Part shown: positions 54,155 to 61,330 of the stretch, one piece after another | How the letters are laid out: each line of letters begins with the position of its first letter | How positions within the stretch are numbered: position 1 is the stretch's first letter | DNA from: Bartonella sp. M0177 | Lineage (GTDB): Bacteria > Pseudomonadota > Alphaproteobacteria > Rhizobiales > Rhizobiaceae | Direction: 5' to 3' | Assembly: GCF_016102285.1 (NCBI RefSeq) | Contig: NZ_JACFOY010000001.1 | Coordinates: 1,922,001 to 1,986,000 of the forward strand | DNA: 64,000 nucleotides | Notes under the pieces: model-generated | Seen by the model: only the letters and a program-made list of their open reading frames with translations | Told to the model about the DNA's origin: nothing | Database searches by the model: none | Made by a program: the position numbers and the translations under genes

Positions 54155-54499
54155 ATGTCTGAAAACAATCCCCCACCCGACTGGCTTGCTTATCTTGTCA
54201 GGTTCGGGCTTCTTGCTCTTGCCGGTGCATGCGGCAGTTTTTTAAGCCAGCTTAACAGCGCTCCAAAAAAATGGCCGCAACGCGTAATGGAATGGGTTGG
54301 CGGTGCTTTATGTGCCATTTACGGAGCAGAGCTTGCCGCCAATACCCTTTCTCATCTGCTTGATAAATTCGACCTGATCGACGGTTCCTATGTCGTACCG
54401 GAAAAATTTCTCGGCCTTGCCGGTTTTTTATGCGGGGCCTTGGGTGTCGCGATTATCGACAGCGTGATAAGCCTCTTGAGAAGAAAATTTAGTTCATAA
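54155..54499 (+). CDS. Candidate phage holin
   Basis: About 114 aa with two to three hydrophobic segments (about 14-32, 51-70 and 88-106) and a short basic tail (LLRRKFSS). Size, topology and location after endolysin and spanins fit a holin. The start is ATG 54155; a TTG 36 bp upstream would add 12 polar residues. No holin family signature is certain. Confidence 0.6.
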   Translation: MSENNPPPDWLAYLVRFGLLALAGACGSFLSQLNSAPKKWPQRVMEWVGGALCAIYGAELAANTLSHLLDKFDLIDGSYVVPEKFLGLAGFLCGALGVAIIDSVISLLRRKFSS

Positions 54500-54622
54500 C
54501 CAAGTCTTCGTAACCATTCTTCATGCACCAGCTAAACCGGCCCTGAAACAAATCCGAACCAAAAATGACAGGCAAAACTCCAACGCGGGGCTTAAGCGCG
54601 GTGGAGATAAAGAACGACTAAT

Positions 54623-54835
54623 CTATTCGATTGGCAGTTTCGGTTTCCACCCCCGACCATAGCCGACAGACATAGCAGAAGCCGCAAGTTCGATTTGGTG
54701 GATGAGCATTTTCCGTTCTTCAAGCAAAGCTCTAATGAGGGCTTTTGCATCCCCGTCATAGGCTGCAATGAGGCCATCAATATCGTCTTCACAACTATCG
54801 TTTGAAACAGCTTTGCCCACTTTACGCGACTCCAT
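54623..54835 (-). CDS. Small conserved hypothetical protein
   Basis: 70 aa. The pattern AYDGDAKALIRALLEERKMLIHQI, followed by AASAMSVGYGRGWKP, recurs in small rhizobial hypothetical proteins. It is soluble and helical. It lies opposite to the lysis genes at the right end of the prophage. Function unknown. Confidence 0.7.
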   Translation of the reverse strand: MESRKVGKAVSNDSCEDDIDGLIAAYDGDAKALIRALLEERKMLIHQIELAASAMSVGYGRGWKPKLPIE

Positions 54836-55214
54836 TTTTGTTCTCGTATTGTTCTTATTTTTCTAAAAAGAGTCAATGAAAAAATCGTTCAAACGAATAG
54901 CCCGAACGAACCTCTTACCCAAATTATATGCGATTGATGAATGTCGGTTTCAAGCCGCACTTCCTTTTCCTTTCAATCGCAAAATCCTCCTTCCTTAAAG
55001 CAAATTGATTTCCGATTAATCAGAATTTTTGGACTTATTTTTCAATGCGTTGATAAAATGCAAATTAACGCAGACCTGAAAAATGATAAAGGCTCACGCT
55101 TGGGTTCCCGTTTGCTTGAAACCGCTTTGTTTTTCCGATTTTTCAGATAACCAAATGTGAAAAAAGAAAAATAATTGAACCTATTTTCCGTCCCGAAAGA
55201 CGTAAAGCAATTAG
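54836..55214. other. Gap at the probable right edge of the prophage
   Basis: 379 bp without a supported gene. A plus-strand frame at 54941-55150 has no family character. The prophage probably ends near here or at the tRNA. No integrase remnant was seen. Confidence 0.45.
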
Positions 55215-55745
55215 CTAACAGCAATCCCTGTCATCACGAGCTTCCGAGGATGATTTCAGAATATCGGCGATAGAAAGAATAAGTTTCATGTCCATTCCTT
55301 TTATTTGGAAAAATCCGAAATGTTCATAAAACCTCTTGGCTTTTTCATCAGCCGCCTCAACGACAATGGCGCGGAAAGCAACGAGTTGAGAAGAGGAAAT
55401 GACCAAAAGAAGGGCATTGCGCAAAAGCGCAGCCCCTAATCCCTTACCTTGGTGATTTTTATCAACCGCCATGCGTGCAAGGAGTGCTACCGGAATTTCA
55501 TCAGGCGCATGAGCCCCTTTGATTTTACGCGGAACGTCGGAACGATAAATCATCCCTGCACACAAAGCGTGGTAACCTACGACACAATCATTTTCGTCAG
55601 TTATCACAAACGTTTTTGTATAATTTTGAGATTGATTATAACCGGCCATATTTTTTAGCCAGTCATCAAGGACAAGAGAGCCTGAAGAAAAACTATCCGT
55701 CAAATGTTTTGACGCGTCAAAAGGGCACGGTCTACGGTAGCCCAT
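55215..55745 (-). CDS. GNAT acetyltransferase toxin (TacT/AtaT family)
   Basis: 176 aa. The GNAT acetyl-CoA loop VDKNHQGKGLGAALLRNAL is near residues 93-111, and the conserved Tyr lies in FYEHFGF near residue 140. The N-terminal FDCGS-like DWLKN segment (about 29-33) is typical of TacT toxins that acetylate charged tRNAs and stop translation. It begins 2 bp after the DUF1778 antitoxin gene. The cysteine-rich C-terminus (DDRDCC) is not typical. Confidence 0.88.
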   Translation of the reverse strand: MGYRRPCPFDASKHLTDSFSSGSLVLDDWLKNMAGYNQSQNYTKTFVITDENDCVVGYHALCAGMIYRSDVPRKIKGAHAPDEIPVALLARMAVDKNHQGKGLGAALLRNALLLVISSSQLVAFRAIVVEAADEKAKRFYEHFGFFQIKGMDMKLILSIADILKSSSEARDDRDCC

Positions 55746-55747
55746 GA

Positions 55748-56023
55748 TCAGTCACTCCATTCAACCTTATGGTTGAAAAGTTTCACCAAACGTTCATGTG
55801 CTTTTCCAGGCCGCAATAATTTTTCATCAATTCTATCGAAAAGATCAGACTGAACTCCAATAAACCTTTGATCCATAAGTTCTCGTTGTGCCGAAAAAAC
55901 TGACGCCTCTGTCATAAAAGCTGCAACCGATTTACCACAAATCTTCGCTGCTTTCGAAATCAACCGCATATGATCTTCAGTCATCCGCAAATTGAAATTG
56001 GCATTTTTCTTTAGTGCAGACAT
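55748..56023 (-). CDS. DUF1778 antitoxin (TacA/AtaR family)
   Basis: 91 aa. The N-terminal ribbon-helix-helix has NFNLRMTEDHMRLISKAAK (residues 9-27), then GKSVAAFMTEASV. The C-terminal tail wraps the GNAT toxin in known complexes. It is the first gene of the pair; such antitoxins repress their own promoter through the RHH. The AT-rich 290-bp upstream region would hold the operator. Confidence 0.88.
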   Translation of the reverse strand: MSALKKNANFNLRMTEDHMRLISKAAKICGKSVAAFMTEASVFSAQRELMDQRFIGVQSDLFDRIDEKLLRPGKAHERLVKLFNHKVEWSD

Positions 56024-56316
56024 AGCTATAACCTCATAACGCTGGTTACTTACTCGAACTTATCACATAGCGGTGCTACACGATATTGCGTTCACCACTA
56101 ACGTCTATTTAAGGTGATGTATATACAATGTAAATACGTAAAAATACAAAATATTATAACTCATTGAATTTTATATAAAAAAACGAGAAAATTTTGACCA
56201 ATTGACATCAAACGGAGGCGATTAACATTTTTAATTAACAGACCGGATGTGTTTTTCCGACGTTTTGAAGTCTGAAAACTCGACTTTTGGCGTTTAAAAA
56301 TAATTTTAATGAAAAA

Positions 56317-56393
56317 TGGTCGGAGTGAGAGGATTTGAACCTCCGACCCCCTCGTCCCGAACGAGGTGCGCTACCAGTCTGCGCTACACTCCG
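56317..56393 (-). tRNA. tRNA-Pro (anticodon CGG)
   Basis: 77 nt including an encoded CCA end. The acceptor stem CGGAGTG pairs with CACTCCG. The anticodon arm CCTCG-TTCGGGA-CGAGG has loop bases 34-36 = CGG and G37, as usual for tRNA-Pro. The T arm GGAGG-TTCAAAT-CCTCT carries the expected TTCAA. The prophage lies on its 3' side, the usual orientation for integration into a tRNA 3' end. Confidence 0.95.
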
Positions 56394-56982
56394 ACTAACT
56401 GGTGTTGGCGGGCTTATACCGTTATGACAGACTTCTCGCAAGTGTTTTTTAAAAAAACCCGCTCAACAATTATTCATTTCCTGTCTGTTTCCCCTTTCTT
56501 CCTCTGCTCGCAATTGCCTTTTCCTGATCTGTTTTTCCCTCTCATCCGCTTTTGTCCCCTCGCCCGCCAGCGTTTTAATATCTTGAGCTAGAAACTTTTC
56601 CGCAAAAGCATGAAATTTTTTCTAGTGGCTCGACAAATCTTGCCGCTTTAAAATGCCTTCTTCCCTCATCTCGAAATTTCTGTTGCAAGTTTGGCCGATT
56701 TTTCCTCTTTTCCCGTTTTGTGAGCATTTCGGTGCTTTTCCCGTTTATCCAATCGGCCAAAGATCACAGGGGGCAATCAAAGGCCGGTTTTAAAAATATT
56801 TGCCGGTTCCCTGAGCCGTGGACTCATCGCTTGGAAAGTCGCGCACTATCGGTCTCCATTTTAATGATTTTCATTTTAACGGTTTTATTATTTTTTAAGC
56901 GACGGGCGGCATTCTCTTGACCTAAACCCTTGAAAAGCGATAGCAAGAATATGCTTTTTAAGTTCAAGCCGGAAAAGAAAAA
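56394..56982. other. Intergenic region between tRNA-Pro and the GDP-mannose gene
   Basis: 589 bp with no supported gene. Pyrimidine-rich runs follow the tRNA promoter side. A minus-strand frame at 56575-56760 looks accidental. The region must contain the promoters of the tRNA and of the rightward enzyme gene. Confidence 0.5.
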
Positions 56983-59244
56983 ATGGCCGAAAAAATCATC
57001 AGTTTTATTATGAGTGGCGGCGTTGGCACCCGCCTTTGGCCATTATCGCGTGAAGATTTTCCAAAACAGTTTCATGACCTTTCCGGCAAAGGCTCGATGG
57101 TGTCCGGCACTGTCAAGCGCATGAATGCCCGGACAAGCGGCCACGGGCCGATTTTCCTGATTGCTTCGGAAGCCCATGAATACCGTTTGCGCCATGATAT
57201 TGCCGGATTGCCATTAAATGGCGGACGCCCGATTTTTGAACCTTTGGGGCGAAATACGGCGGCGGCTGTTGCTTTGGCAACAGCCATCACCCTTGCCGAA
57301 TATGGTGACAAGCTCATTCTCGTTGCCCCGTCTGACCATGAAATTTCAACCGATGACGATTTTTGGAAAACCATTCATGAAGGGGAAGAAGCCGCAAGAA
57401 GCGGGCGCATTGTGGTTTTCGGAATTCATCCGGATAAACCGGAAACCGGCTATGGCTATGTCGAAACAGGACAAGAAAAAAACGGCGTTTATGACGTTAT
57501 CCGTTTTGTTGAAAAGCCGGATATTGAAACGGCCAAAAAATATTTGCAATCGGGCAATTTTTTATGGAATTCGGGAATATTCCTTTTTTCTGCGGAAACT
57601 ATGAAAAAAGCCTTTCTTGAATTCCAGCCGGAAATCTGGAAGAAGACTGTCGAGGCACTGAAAACCGCCCATACCGATATATCGGGCACATGGCTAAATT
57701 ACGAGCTTTATGCGGCTATTCCTTCTGACTCTGTCGATTATGCCATTATGGAGCATGTCAAAGACATTGCGCTCGTGCCCGCCCGCTTTCACTGGAATGA
57801 TCTCGGCTCGTGGCAATCGCTTTTGAACCAGCAATCAAGCCCCACACCGCCAGATGAGAACGGCAATGTGATTATGGGCGATGTTGTGGCGATCAATTGC
57901 CATGGCAGCTATTTGCGCTCGGAAGCGGGGCTACTATCGGCTGTCGGGCTTCATAATATGGCAGTTGTTGCGACAACGGACGCAACTTTTGTAGCTCCCG
58001 TTAAAGAAAGCCAGAATGTGCGCGACGTGGTGGCAACACTTGAGAAAGCCGGAAGGCTTGAAACAAAATTCACTCCCGCTGCCGATAAAATACCGCAAAG
58101 CGGCGCCTATCTCACCCGTGTCGAGCATTGGCTTTTTGATGAGGCGCTGCCGCTTTGGTCTACCCGCGGGGTTGATGAAAAAGGCGGCTTTTATGAAGCC
58201 TTGGGTTTTGATTCCATGCCGGTATTGCGCGCCAAACGGATGCGCACAATGGCGCGCCAGATTTATGCTTTTGCCATGGCCGGTGAAATGGGCTGGGACG
58301 GCCCTTATAAAGAGCTGATCGACCACGGCCTCGAATTTATCGGCAAAAATGGCAGAACCGATCGTGGCGGTTGGGTTTTGCAGCTTTCGCAAGATGGCAA
58401 GGTTCTCAATGCAACCGAAGACAGTTACGATCAGGCTTGTGTGTTATTGGCACTTGCCCATGCCCATCGTGTCGGCAATAAAAAAGCCTTGCCGCTTGCC
58501 ATGGAAACTTTCTCTTTCATCGACCTTCATCTTGCCGACAAAAATGGCAAGGGCTTTTTTGAAAATGCCAAAGCCGGTGGAGAAAAAACATTTCGCCGTT
58601 CCAACCCGCATATGCATTTGTTTGAAAGTTTCATGGCCTGGTATGATGTGACAGGTGACAGAGATTATCTTGAACGCGCGGAGCGCATTGTCGACCTTTT
58701 CAAGGAACATTTCTTTGATGATGATAGCTGGACCCTTGCCGAATATTACGACAAGGACTGGCAAAGGGCTCCCGCTCCCGATGGTGACATTTGCGAACCC
58801 GGTCACCATTTCGAATGGTCGTCGCTGCTTGTCGATTTTTCCCAAAAAACCAATGACCGCAGTGTTATAAAACTTGCCAAAAAGCTCTATGCCTCGGCCA
58901 TTGCCAATGGTTTGAACCGCAAGACGGGGCTTGCCTATAACACGATTTCACGCCATGGAATGCCGATCGACACCAATTCGAGAAGCTGGCCGCAAACCGA
59001 AGCGATCAAAGCAGCCCTTGCGCTTGATGGCAATGACGGGCCGGATCTGAAACCGGAAATCGAAGCGCGTGTGGGAAGGCTTTTCCGGTGGCATATCGAC
59101 GCCGCTCCCAAAGGTTTGTGGATTGACCTCATTTCGGAAAACGGCCGCGCCATTGCCGAAGATGTTCCGGCTTCCATTTTTTATCATATGATTACGGCTT
59201 TGACGCAATATCGGAAATTTGCCCAACATTGGAAAGTGGCTTGA
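56983..59244 (+). CDS. Fused mannose-1-phosphate guanylyltransferase / AGE-family sugar isomerase
   Basis: 753 aa. Residues 1-350 are a nucleotidyltransferase of the ManC/CpsB type: signature SGGVGTRLWPLSREDFPKQF at 11-30, and PSDHEI near residue 125. Residues 370-753 are an alpha/alpha-barrel of the N-acylglucosamine 2-epimerase (AGE) family, with GGFYEALGFD, NPHMHLFES and catalytic-type His residues in EPGHHFEW. The AGE half probably interconverts fructose-6-P and mannose-6-P (phosphomannose isomerase activity). The two domains then feed GDP-mannose for surface polysaccharide. A phosphomannomutase step would be needed and is not in the window. Confidence 0.87.
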   Translation: MAEKIISFIMSGGVGTRLWPLSREDFPKQFHDLSGKGSMVSGTVKRMNARTSGHGPIFLIASEAHEYRLRHDIAGLPLNGGRPIFEPLGRNTAAAVALATAITLAEYGDKLILVAPSDHEISTDDDFWKTIHEGEEAARSGRIVVFGIHPDKPETGYGYVETGQEKNGVYDVIRFVEKPDIETAKKYLQSGNFLWNSGIFLFSAETMKKAFLEFQPEIWKKTVEALKTAHTDISGTWLNYELYAAIPSDSVDYAIMEHVKDIALVPARFHWNDLGSWQSLLNQQSSPTPPDENGNVIMGDVVAINCHGSYLRSEAGLLSAVGLHNMAVVATTDATFVAPVKESQNVRDVVATLEKAGRLETKFTPAADKIPQSGAYLTRVEHWLFDEALPLWSTRGVDEKGGFYEALGFDSMPVLRAKRMRTMARQIYAFAMAGEMGWDGPYKELIDHGLEFIGKNGRTDRGGWVLQLSQDGKVLNATEDSYDQACVLLALAHAHRVGNKKALPLAMETFSFIDLHLADKNGKGFFENAKAGGEKTFRRSNPHMHLFESFMAWYDVTGDRDYLERAERIVDLFKEHFFDDDSWTLAEYYDKDWQRAPAPDGDICEPGHHFEWSSLLVDFSQKTNDRSVIKLAKKLYASAIANGLNRKTGLAYNTISRHGMPIDTNSRSWPQTEAIKAALALDGNDGPDLKPEIEARVGRLFRWHIDAAPKGLWIDLISENGRAIAEDVPASIFYHMITALTQYRKFAQHWKVA

Positions 59245-59417
59245 AAACGGTATTCACCTTTCATTTTATTTAAATCTGCCCGTCTCATTCAACGCCGTTC
59301 ATGATTTTCGTGTTCGCTTTCAAAACGGGCACAAAACTTGTCGCGTTAAAAAGCCGTACGAACCGGTTTCAAGCGGAAACGCGCAAAACCGGCAATCAAA
59401 AATAAAACAATAAAAAT

Positions 59418-59450
59418 CCCGTCCGGCTTCAGTAACCGGACGGGCTTTTT
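59418..59450 (+). terminator. Rho-independent terminator after the GDP-mannose gene
   Basis: CCCGTCCGG pairs perfectly with CCGGACGGG over a 9-nt loop, followed by C and six Ts. An A-rich stretch before it may make it act for the convergent gene too. Confidence 0.88.
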
Positions 59451-59489
59451 TATCGGGGTTCTGGTGTTTGAATATTTTTAAAAGATCTA

Positions 59490-59774
59490 TCAGCGCCAAT
59501 CGGGACGCGGATACCAAGGCCGCGGGCCATAATGGGGACCATGTGGGCCGAAATGCGGGCCATAATAGGGTGGCGGGGGTGGCGGGGGTGCCGGATAGAA
59601 GTGCCGGTGCTCGAAATAACGCCGATGCGGCGGATAGCGGTGATGATAGCGGTCATAATGATGATGACCGTGCTCAACGATGATGACAGGATAAACATCA
59701 GCCTTGGCAGAAAGTGCACCACAAAGCGGCACTGTCATTGCAAGGCTTAAAAGAAGAACAATCAGTTTTCTCAT
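59490..59774 (-). CDS. Secreted His/Pro/Tyr-rich small protein
   Basis: 94 aa. The signal peptide spans residues 1-25 (LIVLLLSLAMTVPLCG then ALSAKA-DV). The mature chain is dominated by His, Tyr, Pro, Arg and Gly, with HGHHHYDRYHHRY, a run of seven Pro and GPHFGPHGPHYGP repeats. Such composition suggests metal (zinc, nickel or copper) binding in the periplasm or at the surface. Similar proteins are common hypotheticals in rhizobia. No enzyme motif. Confidence 0.75.
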   Translation of the reverse strand: MRKLIVLLLSLAMTVPLCGALSAKADVYPVIIVEHGHHHYDRYHHRYPPHRRYFEHRHFYPAPPPPPPPYYGPHFGPHGPHYGPRPWYPRPDWR

Positions 59775-60057
59775 GTGAGATACCCTTTTAACGATTCTTG
59801 AGAATCATCTTATGCTTTGTTAGCTGAACTTATCCTGAACTTTTTGTTAATCTTGTGTTCATCTTCGCCTTGACGAGGAATGAAAAAACCGGCTTCCCGA
59901 AAAGGCCTTAAGCGCCTCCCCGAAAAGTGCATGCTACAAATATTTCGCGCGCTATTGAAAAACTTCTGGCGATAGTCCCGTTTTTTCCCGTCAAAATCGA
60001 AATTGATTGAAAAAAAATTATTTCGAGTATTACGATATTCGCACGGGGGAACGGACT

Positions 60058-60393
60058 ATGAGATATGTTTTTCTGATCTTCATTGTTTTCACGGCTTCAT
60101 TTCCGGAACTTGCTGCGGCAAATACACCATGTTCAGGCCGGAAAGGCGGCATTTCCCATTGTGTTGGCAGAACTTTTATCTGTAATGACGGTTCAACCAG
60201 CGCATCGACCAAAGATTGTTCGGCCTATATGGGGGGCGGTTCAACAAACAGCCAATCTCTGGAGAGCAGCCCGTCTTCCATGGAACCATCATCGGGAAAT
60301 TGTTCTTGCCGGTCGGGAACCTATTGCGTTGGCCCCAGAGGCGGACATTATTGCTATTCCGATAGCGGGCGGAAAAGCTACCTTCCCCATTGA
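60058..60393 (+). CDS. Secreted cysteine-rich small protein
   Basis: 111 aa. The signal peptide spans residues 1-21 (MRYVFLIFIVFTASF to LAAA). The mature part holds about nine Cys. One Cys motif (PCSGRKGGISHCVGRTFICNDG) recurs in secreted rhizobial hypotheticals. A Ser-rich linker and a second Cys motif (GPRGGHYCY) follow. ATG 60058 follows GGGGGA; an upstream frame would add 17 unconserved residues. Probably periplasmic with disulfides; function unknown. Confidence 0.75.
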   Translation: MRYVFLIFIVFTASFPELAAANTPCSGRKGGISHCVGRTFICNDGSTSASTKDCSAYMGGGSTNSQSLESSPSSMEPSSGNCSCRSGTYCVGPRGGHYCYSDSGRKSYLPH

Positions 60394-60486
60394 AAGCAGT
60401 TCTTGAAAAATGCAATAAAGCTCGAAAAACGGCCGCAAAAATTGCTGAAAGCCGTGAACCAAACGCTTTTTAAAAAGGCCGTAACT

Positions 60487-60520
60487 ATGCCCGCGGAGCT
60501 TTAACACACGGGCATTTTTT
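60487..60520 (+). terminator. Rho-independent terminator
   Basis: ATGCCCG pairs with CGGGCAT across a 15-nt loop, followed by a run of Ts. It lies about 95 bp after the Cys-rich secreted protein gene and ends its transcript. Confidence 0.7.
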
Positions 60521-60565
60521 GAAACTACAGCCACTCCTTAACACCGTGTAATTGGCGTTAGGTGC

Positions 60566-61330
60566 TCACTCGCCTTTGATACGTTTGAACGCTTCGTCAA
60601 GGCCGCCGGTTAAGGCTTCTCTGCCACCATGATCGGTAAAATATTGGGAGACCAGCTCGTTCGTGCCTTTTTTGGTCGAATATTCGGCTTCCAATTTAGT
60701 AAAATCGGGCTTCTCTACTTTTCGCGCCTCGTCGGCAAGATTGCCAAACATAGAGGCAAGAAATGGTGCCGACTGGCTTTCATCAAGCCCGTTTTTTTCA
60801 AACCAACGGTTTGCTGTTTCGATGAAGTTGAAATAGACGCCCATCAGAGAGCCGGCCGTCATCATCAATGCAAACTGGCTTTCATCCTTGACAGCGATTG
60901 CCCCACCCATTGCATTGAAAATTTTCTTCAATTCCGGATTATCGGGATAAATTGCCGTAACACCTTTGGCTTCGGCAACAAAGGGAAGCGGCATTACGCG
61001 AAAAACCTTTTTGCCAATCCATTTTTCGGTCTCGGTTGCCGTTGCCATGGCTATAACCGAAATAACTGTTTTAGCTTTAGAAAAATCGAGCTTTTTTAAT
61101 TCTTCCTCGGCAATCTGGCTTCTCAAACAAATGAAAACATCATCGCTTTGATCAATCACATCCTGATTGTCTTTGCCGATTTTCACCTTGTCATAAAGTT
61201 TGGAAAGCTCTGCCGCGCGGTCGGCATTTCTGGGTGAAATCGTAATTTGTTCCACCGGAAGATCACTCTTCATCAAGCCTTCCACCATGGCCGAGGCAAT
61301 GGTTCCTGTACCGATAAAACCTAGTTTCAT
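60566..61330 (-). CDS. proC: Pyrroline-5-carboxylate reductase-like protein
   Basis: 254 aa. The N-terminal Rossmann motif [16 protein letters not shown] is at residues 4-19. The domain layout matches P5C reductase, which makes proline from pyrroline-5-carboxylate with NAD(P)H. The C-terminal helical dimerisation domain differs from the canonical signature: LSGSGPAY is not seen and [13 protein letters not shown] stands in its place. It may be a ProC paralogue with altered substrate. It overlaps metH by ATGA and is co-transcribed with it. Confidence 0.78.
   Translation of the reverse strand: MKLGFIGTGTIASAMVEGLMKSDLPVEQITISPRNADRAAELSKLYDKVKIGKDNQDVIDQSDDVFICLRSQIAEEELKKLDFSKAKTVISVIAMATATETEKWIGKKVFRVMPLPFVAEAKGVTAIYPDNPELKKIFNAMGGAIAVKDESQFALMMTAGSLMGVYFNFIETANRWFEKNGLDESQSAPFLASMFGNLADEARKVEKPDFTKLEAEYSTKKGTNELVSQYFTDHGGREALTGGLDEAFKRIKGE

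Noticed and set aside
54941..55150. Plus-strand 69-codon frame at the prophage edge
   Set aside because: No family, weak start context and no conservation cue.
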